Source: Bryobacterales bacterium (GTDB taxonomy: Bacteria > Acidobacteriota > Terriglobia > Bryobacterales > Bryobacteraceae). Taken from it: a DNA stretch of 46,682 nucleotides. A program made the translations under genes and the position numbers. The stretch lies in assembly GCA_025463005.1 (NCBI GenBank), contig JAOAPR010000060.1, positions 1-46,682 on the forward strand, in the 5' to 3' direction. The notes beneath the pieces are model-generated. The model was given only the letters and a program-made list of their open reading frames with translations, searched no databases and was not told the DNA's origin. Shown here in pieces: positions 1-9,733 of the stretch (the first letter of the stretch is position 1; every line of letters begins with the position of its first letter).

Positions 1-2
1 AA

Positions 3-2990
3 GTCATCAAGGATCATCCGATCCTGTTGAATCGCGCTCCCACGCTGCACCGCCTGGGCATTCAGGCTTTCGAGCCGGTGCTGGTAGAAGGCAAGGCCAT
101 CAAGATTCACCCGCTGGTTTGCACCGCGTTCAACGCCGACTTCGACGGTGACCAGATGGCGGTCCACATTCCGCTGTCTCCGGAAGCCCAGATTGAAGCG
201 TCCACGCTGATGCTGTCGTCCAACAATATTCTTTCGCCGGCGCATGGCGCTCCTATCGCCGTTCCTACTCAGGACATGGTGCTGGGCCTGTACTATCTGA
301 CCAAGGCGCGGCCCGGTTCAAAGGGCGAAGGCCGCACGTTTGCCTCACCCGACGACGTCCTGATCGCGCTCGAAATGGGCGAAGTCGAGACGCTCACGCC
401 CATCAAGCTGCGCTATACCGGTAAGGTGATCGACCTGGTGAAGGCGTTCGACAACCAGAACCTCATCCACACTGAGCCGATCGAGTTCAGCAAGCAGTAC
501 ATGGATACGACCGTCGGCCGCGTGATCCTTAACGACGTGCTGCCCAATGACATGCCGTTCATCAACGGCCTGCTCAAGAAGAAGGGTCTGACGCAGATGG
601 TGCAGTACTGCTATCTGAAGTTCGGACTCACCACTACCGTGACCATGCTCGACCAGGTGAAGTCGCTGGGATTCCTGTACGCCACCCGTGCCGGAATTTC
701 CATCGGCATCGACGACATGATCGTGCCTGGCGAGAAGGCCGGCCTGGTGGCCAAAGCCCAGAAGGCCGTGATCGAGGTGCAGGAGCAGTATCAGGAAGGC
801 TCCATCACCCGCGGCGAGCAGTACAACAAGGTCATCGAAATCTGGTCCAAGGTCACTGAGCGCGTTTCGGAAGAGATGTTCAAGACCATGGAAGAGGACG
901 ACCGCACCGGCCGCTACCTCAATCCGATTTACATCATGGCCGACTCCGGCGCGCGCGGTTCGAAACAGCAGATCCGCCAGCTTTCCGGAATGCGCGGTCT
1001 GATGGCCCGGCCTTCCGGTGAAATCATCGAAACGCCGATCACGGCGAACTTCCGCGAAGGTCTGAATGTGCTGGAGTACTTCATTTCCACGCACGGCGCA
1101 CGTAAGGGCTTGGCCGATACGGCGCTTAAGACAGCAGATTCCGGCTACCTGACCCGCCGTCTGTGCGACGTGGCGCAGGACGTGATCGTCACCGAGACGG
1201 ATTGCGGCACCAGCGACGGCATCTACGTCGAGCCTATCGTCGAATCCGGCGAGATCATCGAGCCTCTGCGCGACCGCATCGTCGGCCGTGTGGCTCTCGA
1301 AGACCAGATGGACTACGAAGGCAACCTTATCATCCAGGTCAATCACGAAATCACCGAGGATCTGGCCAACCAGATCCAGGCCGCCGGTATCGAGCGGGTG
1401 AAGATCCGTTCGGTGCTGACGTGCGAATCGAAGCGCGGCGTCTGCCAGCTATGCTACGGCCGCAACCTGGCCACCGGCCGGCTGGTCGAGCGCGGCGAGG
1501 CGGTGGGAATCATCTCCGCCCAGTCCATCGGCGAACCCGGAACGCAGCTCACCATGCGTACGTTCCATATCGGTGGTGCGGCTACCGGATCGGCGGAACA
1601 ATCGAAGCAGGATGCCAAATCCAACGGCTTCGTGAAGTTCCATAACATCCAGACGGTCAAGAACGCCAAAGGCGAACTGATCGCGATGAACCGCAATAGC
1701 ATCATCGCCATCCTGGACGATAAGGGCCGTGAAAAAGAACGGTACCAGGTGGTCTATGGCGCCAAGGTGCTGTTCGCGGACGGCGCCCCGGTCAAAGCCA
1801 ACGATGTCCTGCTCGAGTGGGATCCCTACACGTTCTCGATTCTCACCGAAGTCAGCGGCACGGTCCATTTCAAGGATCTGATCGACGGCATCACCATGAC
1901 GGAGCAGGTGGACGAAATCACCGGCCGTTCGCAGTGGGTGGTGACGGATTCGCCTGACGAGAAGCGCATCCCGGCAATTATCGTCCGGCCTGGCTCCTCC
2001 AAGCACGACGAGAAGCGCTACCTGATGCCCATGCATGCTCACTTGACGGTGGTCGACGGCGACGAAGTCCACGCCGGCGATGTGGTGGCCAAGATCCCGC
2101 GCGCCACTACCAAAACCAAGGACATCACGGGCGGTCTGCCGCGCGTGGTGGAGCTGTTCGAGGCCCGCAAGCCGCGTGAGACCGCGGTTATCACGGAAAT
2201 CGACGGTACGGTCAAGTACGGCGAGATCTCCAAAGGCACTCGCAAGATCAATATCATCGGCGACGATGGCGAGCAGAAAGAATACGCCATCCCGCGCGGT
2301 GTTCACATCAACGTGCAGGAAGGCGAGCACGTCAAACACGGCGATCCGCTGATGGATGGGCCGCGCAATCCACACGACATCATGGCCGTGCTCGGCGAAA
2401 AGGAACTGCAGAAGTACCTGGTGAACGAAATCCAGGAAGTCTACCGTCTGCAGGGCGTCAATATCAACGACAAGCACCTGGAAGTGATCGCGCGTCAGAT
2501 GATGCGCTGGGTGAAGGTCGAAGATATCGGCGATACAGAATTCCTCCCGGAAGAAGTGGTCGACAAGTTCAAGTTCCGGGAAGAGAATAATCGCGTGGTG
2601 GAAGCCGGCGGAAAACCGGCTTCGGGCAAGACCGTGCTGTTAGGCATCACCAAGGCATCGCTCTCTACCGATTCGTTCATCTCCGCGGCCAGCTTCCAGG
2701 AAACCACTCGCGTGCTGACCGAGGCCGCCATCAACGGCAAGGTGGATCACCTGCGGGGGCTGAAGGAGAACGTCATCATGGGCCGCCTGATTCCGGCGGG
2801 CACCGGGATGGCATACTACCGGACGGTGAAAATCGCCGGGGAGGACGTGGAAGAGGAGCTGGTTGCCGAGCAGGAAGCGGCGGCTCTCGACGCTATTCCC
2901 GGGTACGACGAAGAGACTCGCGCGCTTTATGCAGGCGGGTTGTCGGAAGCCGAGACACCTGCCGGTCCAGAGGAATCGCTGGCCGAGTAG
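3..2990 (+). CDS. rpoC: RNA polymerase beta' subunit, C-terminal part (5' end outside window)
   Basis: Catalytic largest subunit of bacterial RNA polymerase. The reading frame is open from base 3, and the first codons already encode the [13 protein letters not shown] stretch, so the gene begins upstream of the window and only about 995 residues are present. The active-site magnesium loop [16 protein letters not shown] follows within about 60 residues. The second zinc site is visible as DCGTSDG and then [14 protein letters not shown] (four cysteines). [16 protein letters not shown] of the trigger-loop region and the C-terminal [16 protein letters not shown] segment are intact. The protein ends in an acidic tail of normal type. 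By general bacterial gene order rpoB should lie just upstream. The identity is certain; the only limitation is the missing 5' third. Confidence 0.98.
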   Translation, partial: VIKDHPILLNRAPTLHRLGIQAFEPVLVEGKAIKIHPLVCTAFNADFDGDQMAVHIPLSPEAQIEASTLMLSSNNILSPAHGAPIAVPTQDMVLGLYYLTKARPGSKGEGRTFASPDDVLIALEMGEVETLTPIKLRYTGKVIDLVKAFDNQNLIHTEPIEFSKQYMDTTVGRVILNDVLPNDMPFINGLLKKKGLTQMVQYCYLKFGLTTTVTMLDQVKSLGFLYATRAGISIGIDDMIVPGEKAGLVAKAQKAVIEVQEQYQEGSITRGEQYNKVIEIWSKVTERVSEEMFKTMEEDDRTGRYLNPIYIMADSGARGSKQQIRQLSGMRGLMARPSGEIIETPITANFREGLNVLEYFISTHGARKGLADTALKTADSGYLTRRLCDVAQDVIVTETDCGTSDGIYVEPIVESGEIIEPLRDRIVGRVALEDQMDYEGNLIIQVNHEITEDLANQIQAAGIERVKIRSVLTCESKRGVCQLCYGRNLATGRLVERGEAVGIISAQSIGEPGTQLTMRTFHIGGAATGSAEQSKQDAKSNGFVKFHNIQTVKNAKGELIAMNRNSIIAILDDKGREKERYQVVYGAKVLFADGAPVKANDVLLEWDPYTFSILTEVSGTVHFKDLIDGITMTEQVDEITGRSQWVVTDSPDEKRIPAIIVRPGSSKHDEKRYLMPMHAHLTVVDGDEVHAGDVVAKIPRATTKTKDITGGLPRVVELFEARKPRETAVITEIDGTVKYGEISKGTRKINIIGDDGEQKEYAIPRGVHINVQEGEHVKHGDPLMDGPRNPHDIMAVLGEKELQKYLVNEIQEVYRLQGVNINDKHLEVIARQMMRWVKVEDIGDTEFLPEEVVDKFKFREENNRVVEAGGKPASGKTVLLGITKASLSTDSFISAASFQETTRVLTEAAINGKVDHLRGLKENVIMGRLIPAGTGMAYYRTVKIAGEDVEEELVAEQEAAALDAIPGYDEETRALYAGGLSEAETPAGPEESLAE

Positions 2991-2997
2991 TAGTAGC

Positions 2998-3015
2998 GCC
3001 GGTCTCCAGACCGGC
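2998..3015. terminator. Perfect 8-bp palindrome between convergent genes, possible bidirectional terminator
   Basis: GCCGGTCT at 2998-3005 is followed by a 2-base loop and its exact complement AGACCGGC. It lies just after the rpoC stop and directly before the end of the convergent DUF72 gene. No T-run follows on either strand, so it is either a weak or factor-assisted terminator or a dispersed repetitive palindrome. Confidence 0.4.
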
Positions 3016-3022
3016 AACGGTA

Positions 3023-3925
3023 TCACGCTGCGGAAAACAGGCACTGCTGCTCGGTGTGCTGGGGCCCGAAATGCTCCAGCTCCACCGGGTAGCGGCGCCG
3101 CAGTTCTTTCGGGGCGTTCCCGCGCACTCCCCGAATCAGAGCACGCGTCTGTAGCGCGTTCACAAAACTCTTTCCCGCTGCATCATTGTTGAAGACCACG
3201 AACGTGCGCTCGGCGAAACGGCTGGTCTGCTCAATGCGGTGGACCCATTCTGCCAGTTCAGCCTGCGAGTACAAATAGTCATGTTGCTGCCGTCGCACGG
3301 CCGATCGCTCGAACGCCCCCAGTGAGTTGTGCGGATTCCGCCCATGCAGCCTCACGTAGCCCACGTCTGAGGTGAGCATCGCCGTGGGCGGCATGGCCCG
3401 GGTGTACTGCGGCTGGTCGATATTGCAGAACCCCACCCGGTAGTCAAGGAAGGTGCCGATGGCCTCCTCCGCCATCCAGCTGCTGTGGCGCATCTCTGCG
3501 ACCAGCGGAAACTCGTGGAAGGCCCTGCGGAGTTCGATGAAGAACTCCCGATTCTCTGCTGTGAATCGGAATGACCAGGGAAATTGCATCAGCAGGGCAC
3601 CGAGCTTCTTAGCCCGCAGAAGCGGCCACAATCCTTCCTTGAACTGCGCGATGTTGGCTGAGTCCAGTACGCGTTTATGAGTAAAATCCTGATGGAGCTT
3701 AGCCGTGAACGTGAAGTCCGGATACTCTTCCACCTTCTTCATCCATAGCTTTACTACTTCCGGCTTCAGGGGCTGATAAAAAGAGCTATTGATCTCCACG
3801 CAGTCGAGCTGTTTTGCGATCAGTTCCAGCGGGTGGAATCCCGACGCGTGCGTCTTGGGGTATACCAATCCCTGCCAATGAGGATAGGACCAGCCTGCCG
3901 TTCCGAGTCTGATGGAGGGGGACAT
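3023..3925 (-). CDS. DUF72 (YecE-like) family protein
   Basis: A 300-residue soluble protein of the DUF72/YecE family, which has a TIM-barrel-like fold and no firmly assigned reaction. The N-terminal RLGTAGWSYPHWQGLVYP motif, CVEINSSFYQ at about residue 45, FTFTAKLHQDFTHKR, the EMRHSSW motif and the YVRLHGRN motif are all typical family positions in the expected order. Length is normal. It is the last of three minus-strand genes. A 92-bp gap separates it from the DUF202 gene, so it may be transcribed on its own. It converges on rpoC. Function cannot be stated beyond the family. Confidence 0.85.
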   Translation of the reverse strand: MSPSIRLGTAGWSYPHWQGLVYPKTHASGFHPLELIAKQLDCVEINSSFYQPLKPEVVKLWMKKVEEYPDFTFTAKLHQDFTHKRVLDSANIAQFKEGLWPLLRAKKLGALLMQFPWSFRFTAENREFFIELRRAFHEFPLVAEMRHSSWMAEEAIGTFLDYRVGFCNIDQPQYTRAMPPTAMLTSDVGYVRLHGRNPHNSLGAFERSAVRRQQHDYLYSQAELAEWVHRIEQTSRFAERTFVVFNNDAAGKSFVNALQTRALIRGVRGNAPKELRRRYPVELEHFGPQHTEQQCLFSAA

Positions 3926-4017
3926 GAAGACCTCGCGTGTTCGTCTTATATTCGCCTACAACGATGATAGCGAAGAAAGGGAGAAAACGCAAGAGGAACT
4001 TTATGGGATGATACCCG

Positions 4018-4398
4018 TCAACCACCCAATAAAAGATAGGTTGTGACTGCAACGCCGGTTACCGCAAGCGCGATCGCAGCCGCGATTCCTGACGGTGACT
4101 TATCATTCGGGCTCCATGTACCCTTGCGCAGCCGATGCACAAAACCAGCATATTGATAAGCCGCCGACAGATGGACTATAACGCCCATTAGCACCAGCCC
4201 TATTCCGAACCAAAGAGAATCGTGCGTCGATCGAACTAATGGACCTCCGTGGGAATTCCGCAGTTCGCTTAGAAAAAGTCCAAACCGTGCGACCACAAAA
4301 CCGAACCCCATCATGGCGAGCCCGGTTCGAATCCAGGCCAAAAGCGTTCTTTCGGCCGCCAGGTAGACGCGTGGATCGTTCTCCGGTACGTCAGGCAC
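4018..4398 (-). CDS. DUF202 (YidH-like) small inner-membrane protein
   Basis: A 126-residue membrane protein of the DUF202 family, of unknown biochemical role. The diagnostic N-terminal stretch YLAAERTLLAWIRTGLAMMGFGF is present. It is followed by a second hydrophobic segment (FGIGLVLMGVIVHLSAAYQYAGF) and a third near the C-terminus (AIALAVTGVAVTTYLLLGG), which gives three predicted transmembrane helices. Only 8 bases separate it from the upstream molybdoenzyme gene on the same strand, so the two are probably co-transcribed. Nothing in the sequence shows that it anchors the enzyme; that would be speculation. Confidence 0.85.
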   Translation of the reverse strand: MPDVPENDPRVYLAAERTLLAWIRTGLAMMGFGFVVARFGLFLSELRNSHGGPLVRSTHDSLWFGIGLVLMGVIVHLSAAYQYAGFVHRLRKGTWSPNDKSPSGIAAAIALAVTGVAVTTYLLLGG

Positions 4399-4406
4399 TT
4401 TCGGCG

Positions 4407-5468
4407 TTACTGTACGATCACTTCGATCGGTAGCGTGTGGTGAACTACGTAGCTAAAGTATCTTTCGTCGAATTTGTCAGGCTGTGATGCTCCTGCCGCA
4501 TTCTTTGCCCGGCTCATCAATGTATAACGTCCGGGCTGATCCGGCGTTTTCCAGTCATAGCTCCATCGCCGCCACGCATGCGGCCGGATCGGGTCGAGGA
4601 AGTCCGTCGCCGCCCATGTCAGCCCGCCATCGGTCGTAAGCTCCACCGACACGATATCTGCCGTCCCGCCCCACGCGGCTCCATAAACTCTATACAGTTG
4701 CCCTTTTGGAACCACTTCAAGCGTGGCAGGGCGCGCAATTTCAGACTTTAGCTTGATTTCCGAGAGTGGGCGCCTCACCGGGATTCCATCAACCTCGTCC
4801 CAATATGCGTAGTCTGACGTCTGCCAGTAGCCCTGAAATTGCTCCTCGAGCACGAGGACCTGAGTCAGCCATTTTACCGACGCCATCCCGTAGTGGCCCG
4901 GCACAATCGCCCGCACGGGAAAGCCGTGATCGTGCGGAAGATCCACGCCATTCATCCCGTAAGCGATCAACACGTCCTCGAGCGCCTTATCCAAAGGCAC
5001 GCTTCGGCTATAGCTAATGGGGTCCGGAGGTTTCGGCGGCTCGGCCGGCTGTCCCCGATCGGCCCCTTCCAGTACAACGTCACAGGCTTTATCCGTGAGC
5101 CCCGCCCGATCCAGAAGCATAGCCAGTGGAACACCGGTCCATTCCGCCGTTCCCACCGCCCCTAGCTCCCATTGAGCGCCGGGCTTTTGAGGAACCAGAA
5201 ACACTCGACTGTTTCCAGCGCATTCGAGTGTCGCCACAACCGTCTTCGCGGGTAAGCTCTTCAACTCGTCATAGGTAAGCACAAGCGGATTCTTCACTGC
5301 TCCTCCCACACTCAATCGGTACGAATCGGATTGAAGTCCTGGAGCGTGGAAATGACTTCGTATATAGAACGACTCTACCGGAGTGAGGTAGCTATCGAGC
5401 CGCTCAAACGGGAATTCCAGATTCCTGGGCTCTTGCTGGCGAATAACCAGGCCGCTAAGGGTTGTCAT
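4407..5468 (-). CDS. Sulfite-oxidase-family molybdopterin oxidoreductase
   Basis: A 353-residue enzyme of the sulfite oxidase/SoxC/YedY superfamily, which uses a molybdenum-molybdopterin cofactor. The Mo-binding domain spans about residues 30-240 and carries the ligand cysteine in LECAGNSR (C83). The family segments GAVGTAEWTGVPL, DLPHDHGFPVRAIVPGHYGMASVKW and the WDEVDG region are also present. The C-terminal 110 residues form the Ig-like dimerisation domain (SVELTTDGGLTWAATDF, WRRWSYDWKTPDQPGRYTL). No signal peptide or Tat motif is seen at the assigned start, and no cytochrome b5-like heme domain is fused. It therefore looks cytoplasmic unless the true start lies elsewhere. The substrate (sulfite or another S- or N-oxide) cannot be told from sequence. 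It is the first gene of the minus-strand group with the DUF202 protein. Confidence 0.88.
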   Translation of the reverse strand: MTTLSGLVIRQQEPRNLEFPFERLDSYLTPVESFYIRSHFHAPGLQSDSYRLSVGGAVKNPLVLTYDELKSLPAKTVVATLECAGNSRVFLVPQKPGAQWELGAVGTAEWTGVPLAMLLDRAGLTDKACDVVLEGADRGQPAEPPKPPDPISYSRSVPLDKALEDVLIAYGMNGVDLPHDHGFPVRAIVPGHYGMASVKWLTQVLVLEEQFQGYWQTSDYAYWDEVDGIPVRRPLSEIKLKSEIARPATLEVVPKGQLYRVYGAAWGGTADIVSVELTTDGGLTWAATDFLDPIRPHAWRRWSYDWKTPDQPGRYTLMSRAKNAAGASQPDKFDERYFSYVVHHTLPIEVIVQ

Positions 5469-5596
5469 GATTCGGACGGCTGCAGGTATCCAGCCAAATC
5501 TTCCCTCTTGATTTAGTTGCGCTTGTGAATCCGGTGAAGGGGAGCTCTCAGGAACTGGTGACGAGGAGACGTCCTATCGACGCCTATTCGACACGG

Positions 5597-8158
5597 TTAC
5601 TGAACGGAGGTCGTGTTCCAGTCCCGTGCCCACGCGGGCGCCTTCTCTGTCCCCGCCCGGTGGTGCTTGCGCGACCGCTTCTGCTGGTACATGAGCCGGT
5701 CGGCTTCGGCCAGGAGCCGCTCCGCATCGCCTCCGTCCCCGGGAAGATGCGCCACGCCAATGCTGGCCGACAAAGGCTTGTCGAAGGACTGGATCCCGAT
5801 ACCTGCGACCACACGCCGGAATTCCTCCACGCGGTTTTCCGCGTCGGCCGGCTTGGCTCCCGAAAGCAACACCACGAACTCGTCGCCGCCCATGCGCGCT
5901 ACGTAGTCGTACTCGCGGCAGTTGGCCTTGAGTCCGATGGCGACCTCCCGCAGTACCCGATTGCCTTCCAGGTGCCCGTAGCGGTCGTTAATTTGCTTGA
6001 GCTCATCCAGGTCGAGTACCACCACGGTGAGCGGCTGGTTGTTGCGGCGCGCCCGCGATACCTCCGCGTCCAGTTGCAGGAACAAGGAGCGCGCGTTGGG
6101 CAGCGATGTCAGGTAATCCGTGGTTGCGGACGATTCCGCCTGCTGGAACTTCAGCGCGTTTTCGATGGACATGCCGATCTTAAGATGGATGGCCATCAGA
6201 ATCCGGAGATGGTCCTTGGTGAAGGCGTCGCGCTCCATGTGATACAGCGTGAGCACACCCATGATGCCGCCGCTGCCTTCAAGCGGTACCGCCACCGCCG
6301 ACTGAAGTAATGACGTCCGGTTGCGGTCATTAAGATACGAAGGCTCCACCGAAGGATTCCCGTTCACGATCGGCTTGCCGTTTTCCGCCACCCATCCGGA
6401 GAGTCCTTGACCCATGGGAATCCGGAGTGAGGAAAAAAGGCGGCAGTCTTCACCGTTCACATACTCCGGAATCAGCTCGTCGCCGCGCTTCAGCCACACC
6501 GCCAGTGAGTGATGCGGGATGATGTGCCGCAGGCGGACGTCCAGAACTGAAAGCGTCTCGCCCAAGCTCAGCGAATTTCCCAGGTCCTGCGAGATCTCGA
6601 ACAAAGCCTGAACTTCCTGCCGCGCCGCGGCAATCAGATTCAGGAAGTCCACCCTTGGCTCACTCGAATTGGCTGCCGCTTTGACTACCGCGGGGGAGCC
6701 ATTGGAGGCTTCGAACCCGGCTGCGGGCGCCGCGCCCCGCTCCACTTTCACTTCCGTCGAAAGCGTCGCCGATTTGGGCGCCGGGACATTCGCTTTGCGC
6801 TCCCACTCTACGTAGCCTGCCGCCAAAGCGTCGACTACCCGCGGATCGAATGCTTTCCCGGTTTCCGACCGCACTACTTTCATAGCCTCTTCCAGAGGCA
6901 GCGCACGCCGATACTGCCGGTCGGAGGCGAGCGCGTCCAGGCAATCGACCACCGCCAGAATGCGTGCGCCGATGGGAATCGCCTCGCCTTTTAGGCCGCT
7001 GGGGTAGCCCGAGCCGTCCCACTTTTCGTGGTGAGCCCGCACAATGGGCGCCACCGGATAAGGAAAGCGGACGCGTTCCAGGATCTCCGCTCCCACAATC
7101 GGGTGAATCTTCATCTTCTCGAACTCTTCCGGCGTCAGACGGCCAGGCTTCGAGATGATGTGCTCCGGCACGGCCAGTTTTCCGATGTCGTGGAGCAGTG
7201 CGGCGGCTTCGAGCGCGTGCTTCTCCGTGTCGGTGAGTTCCAGCGCATGGGCCAGTTCCCGGGCGTAAACCTGGACCCGCTGCAGATGGTCGTGCGTGGT
7301 GTGGTCCTTGGCCTCGATCGCCAGCGCCAGCGCCTCAATGGTTCGGAGGTGCAGGGAAGCCAGCTCTTCGGCGTGGCGCTTTTCGCCCTCCAGCCGAATC
7401 AAGTACAGCCGGTACGAACGATAGATCAGGTAGACAACGGGACCCGTGAGCAGCACGGTTTGCCAGCCTACGAAGTGGGCGGCGCTGCTGACCGCCTGGG
7501 CGATCCCAGCTCCCGCCAGATAGTGCGGCAGCGACCAGAAGGACGTGGAGAGCCACATTGCGGCGAAGCGTTCGCGTTCGGTGAGCGCGTTCCAGGCTGC
7601 AGTCGGAGCGGTGTTAATCAGGAATAGCGCCAGTGTGGCCGCCGCCAGCCGGATGGATGTGTCGATAACGGAGCCTTCCAGCCACCCAAATTCAAATCGT
7701 GCGAATTCGAACCAGGGGGAATGGAAAACCCCCTCGGCGGCCCAGGCTGCCACGGCCATGAGCGCTATCTGGAGCAACGCAAACGTGACGCGAGGCCGCT
7801 GCGGCTTCCGCCAGTAGCACTCTACGAGGGCGACTCCGCAAGCCAGCAGGATCGTTTCCGGTGCAGTGAGCTCCAGCAGGCCCAGCAGAACGAATAAGTA
7901 GGAGAGTGGAAGCGGCCCGGACACCCCCGGCACTCGCACCCGTGCTCCCGCCGAGAACAGGGAAACGGCAAGGTAGGCGCCGAACTTGATCAGGTCCGGC
8001 GAGCGCCACGATATGGCTGTCTGGACCAGCACCGCCGTCCCTATGGCCCACACGAAGGCCAGCAGGACGCGAGCTCCCCTTGGCAGGGCCTTAGCTTCAG
8101 ATGGCGACTCTATGAACACTTCCGGCACGATCTGTTTGAACTGCACGATGGCGGCCAC
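5597..8158 (-). CDS. Membrane HD-GYP / GAF / GGDEF cyclic-di-GMP signalling protein
   Basis: An 853-residue bifunctional-looking c-di-GMP enzyme. Residues 1-250 are a hydrophobic sensor region with several predicted membrane helices. An HD-GYP phosphodiesterase domain lies at about 265-435, with LLHDIGK (H323, D324) and HHEKWDGSGYP (GYP at 384-386). After a low-complexity linker a GAF domain spans about 510-655. The C-terminal GGDEF domain (about 665-825) has an intact RMGGDEF signature (757-761). It also has an RxxD inhibitory-site motif (REYD) five residues before the signature. Both catalytic signatures look complete, so it could both make and degrade c-di-GMP. The usual tandem is GGDEF-EAL, whereas HD-GYP followed by GGDEF is less common. 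It is divergent from a sigma-54 activator and a PilZ-like gene, which suggests one c-di-GMP circuit. The intergenic region is 204 bp if the activator starts at 8363. Confidence 0.92.
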   Translation of the reverse strand: MAAIVQFKQIVPEVFIESPSEAKALPRGARVLLAFVWAIGTAVLVQTAISWRSPDLIKFGAYLAVSLFSAGARVRVPGVSGPLPLSYLFVLLGLLELTAPETILLACGVALVECYWRKPQRPRVTFALLQIALMAVAAWAAEGVFHSPWFEFARFEFGWLEGSVIDTSIRLAAATLALFLINTAPTAAWNALTERERFAAMWLSTSFWSLPHYLAGAGIAQAVSSAAHFVGWQTVLLTGPVVYLIYRSYRLYLIRLEGEKRHAEELASLHLRTIEALALAIEAKDHTTHDHLQRVQVYARELAHALELTDTEKHALEAAALLHDIGKLAVPEHIISKPGRLTPEEFEKMKIHPIVGAEILERVRFPYPVAPIVRAHHEKWDGSGYPSGLKGEAIPIGARILAVVDCLDALASDRQYRRALPLEEAMKVVRSETGKAFDPRVVDALAAGYVEWERKANVPAPKSATLSTEVKVERGAAPAAGFEASNGSPAVVKAAANSSEPRVDFLNLIAAARQEVQALFEISQDLGNSLSLGETLSVLDVRLRHIIPHHSLAVWLKRGDELIPEYVNGEDCRLFSSLRIPMGQGLSGWVAENGKPIVNGNPSVEPSYLNDRNRTSLLQSAVAVPLEGSGGIMGVLTLYHMERDAFTKDHLRILMAIHLKIGMSIENALKFQQAESSATTDYLTSLPNARSLFLQLDAEVSRARRNNQPLTVVVLDLDELKQINDRYGHLEGNRVLREVAIGLKANCREYDYVARMGGDEFVVLLSGAKPADAENRVEEFRRVVAGIGIQSFDKPLSASIGVAHLPGDGGDAERLLAEADRLMYQQKRSRKHHRAGTEKAPAWARDWNTTSVQ

Positions 8159-8362
8159 TGGACCGGCCTTTCAGTTCCCGCAAGTTGGGTCCGGATGGGC
8201 GTCGATTTGGGGACAGGATGGCACTTCCGCGCCCATAGTTTTGCGACAAACTGGCCCAGGGTCCGGGGCCAATTCCGAGGGGCCGTAAGGTATTCCACGG
8301 AGGGCCAAGCGCGGCGCGATTCTGCAAGATGGAAGGAGAGCACAAAATTCATAAAGCCAATC

Positions 8363-9373
8363 ATGCCGGAAGCTGCTCCATATCCCACATCAGAATCTCC
8401 AACCCAGGTGTTCCTCGGGATGACCGCGATCATCGCCAGCGAGCCCATGCAGCGGCTGATGGAGCTGGTCCGGCGCGTGGCCCGTTCCAGCGCCACGACG
8501 TTGATCACCGGTGAAAGCGGGGTGGGGAAGGAGCTGGTGGCGCGCGCGGTCCACTATCATTCGAGCCGCGCCAGCAAGCCCTGGGTCGATTTCAATTGTG
8601 CTGCGCTGCCCGAACAGCTCCTGGAAAGCGAATTGTTCGGACACGAGCGTGGCGCTTTCAGCGGAGCCGATGCGACCAAGCCGGGATTGTTTGAGCTGGC
8701 TCATCAGGGGACCATTTTTCTCGACGAAGTGGGAGAGCTGGACGGCCGCCTTCAGGTGAAGCTGCTACGCGTGCTCGATGGTGCGCCGTATTACCGGCTG
8801 GGCGGTGTCCGCAAAGTCTCTACCGACGTGCGCGTGGTCGCCGCTACGAACCGGGACTTGGAGCGAGCGGTCGCCCAAGGGAGATTTCGCAGCGATCTGT
8901 TTCACCGGCTCAGCCAGTTCACGCTGCACGTTCCTCCGCTGCGCTCGCGCCCGGCTGATATCGAGCCACTGGCGCGACACTTCCTGGCCGAGCATTTTCC
9001 GGGGCTGGAGCTAGGCAGGTCGGCCCTGGCCGCGCTCATGACTTACTCCTGGCCGGGGAACATCCGGGAGTTAAGGAACGCCGTCATTCAGGCGGGCGTC
9101 ATGAGCCAGGGCGGTGAGATCACGCAGCGCGATTTCCGGCTGCGGCCGTTGCTTTCGCCGGTTAGCGATACTGGTTATTCGGGCGAGGGTTCGGACAGCC
9201 TGGAAGAAGACTCGGGAAGCCTTGAAGTGATGGAGCGACGGATGATCGAGGAAGCGCTGGCCGCCACCGGCGGGCATCAGCAAAAGGCTGCCACGCGTCT
9301 GGGCATCTCGCGGCGGACGCTTAGCCGCAAGCTCAAACTGTACGAATCCGAGCAGCAGAGGGTGGCGCTATGA
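8363..9373 (+). CDS. Sigma-54-dependent activator without receiver domain (NtrC/PspF-like)
   Basis: Bacterial enhancer-binding protein that would remodel sigma-54 RNA polymerase by ATP hydrolysis. The frame is open from 8195, but the ATG at 8363 leaves a compact 336-residue protein and drops a low-complexity leader; the ribosome site is weak either way. The AAA+ domain starts almost at the N-terminus, with Walker A GESGVGKE (50-57), the sigma-54 contact loop as GAFSGA (97-102, instead of the usual GAFTGA), Walker B GTIFLDEVGEL and the YSWPGNIRELRN sensor II region. A Fis-type helix-turn-helix lies at the C-terminus (HQQKAATRLGISRRTLSRKL). There is no receiver, GAF or PAS domain, so activity must be controlled by a partner or by expression. 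Its stop overlaps the start of the PilZ-like gene in ATGA, implying translational coupling. Confidence 0.92.
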   Translation: MPEAAPYPTSESPTQVFLGMTAIIASEPMQRLMELVRRVARSSATTLITGESGVGKELVARAVHYHSSRASKPWVDFNCAALPEQLLESELFGHERGAFSGADATKPGLFELAHQGTIFLDEVGELDGRLQVKLLRVLDGAPYYRLGGVRKVSTDVRVVAATNRDLERAVAQGRFRSDLFHRLSQFTLHVPPLRSRPADIEPLARHFLAEHFPGLELGRSALAALMTYSWPGNIRELRNAVIQAGVMSQGGEITQRDFRLRPLLSPVSDTGYSGEGSDSLEEDSGSLEVMERRMIEEALAATGGHQQKAATRLGISRRTLSRKLKLYESEQQRVAL

Positions 9374-9648
9374 ATCTGGCCATTCACGAAAAGCGTCGCG
9401 AATCCCGCCAGCCGGCGGAAGGACCGGTTCTGGTGCGCTTCGCCGATCCCCAGCCGCTCGAAATCCTGGGGCAGTTGATGGACGTGAGTCCCAGTGGCTT
9501 TCGCATGGCCCACGCCAATCAATCGCTGCACTCCGGCCAGATGGTCGAATTCTCGCATTCCTCCGCAGTTGGCGCGGCCCGCGTGATGTGGAATCGCATT
9601 ATGGACCAGCGCGTGGAGACCGGCTTCCTCATCGTAACGACGAAGTAG
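9370..9648 (+). CDS. PilZ-domain-like c-di-GMP receptor
   Basis: A 92-residue single-domain protein resembling PilZ, the common c-di-GMP-binding beta-barrel. An arginine-rich N-terminal segment KRRESRQPAEG matches the RxxxR part of the binding motif. The second part, (D/N)xSxxG, appears as DVSPSGFRM. The remainder is a short beta-rich stretch ending in VETGFLIV. It overlaps the preceding sigma-54 activator gene by four bases (ATGA) and so is very likely made together with it. The divergent HD-GYP/GGDEF gene next door strengthens the c-di-GMP assignment. It could act as a small adaptor for the activator; this is inference. Confidence 0.8.
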   Translation: MNLAIHEKRRESRQPAEGPVLVRFADPQPLEILGQLMDVSPSGFRMAHANQSLHSGQMVEFSHSSAVGAARVMWNRIMDQRVETGFLIVTTK

Positions 9649-9733
9649 TGCACGCAGTCGTGCCTGCGGCGTCAGTTCGATCCACCGCTAATCTCGTTGA
9701 TAGTGCAGCGAAGCTCTGCGCGACACTGGAGCA

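Noticed and set aside
345-2477. Long minus-strand open frames opposite rpoC (333 and 342 residues)
   Set aside because: They are mirror frames of strongly conserved rpoC codons, with no motif and no ribosome site.
5525-6310. Plus-strand frame of 261 residues
   Set aside because: It is antisense to the GGDEF and GAF part of the signalling protein, whose domains are unambiguous.
8159-8362. Search for a sigma-54 promoter (GG-N10-GC type) in the divergent region; a TGGCAC occurs near 8219
   Set aside because: No TTGC-type -12 element follows at the correct spacing.
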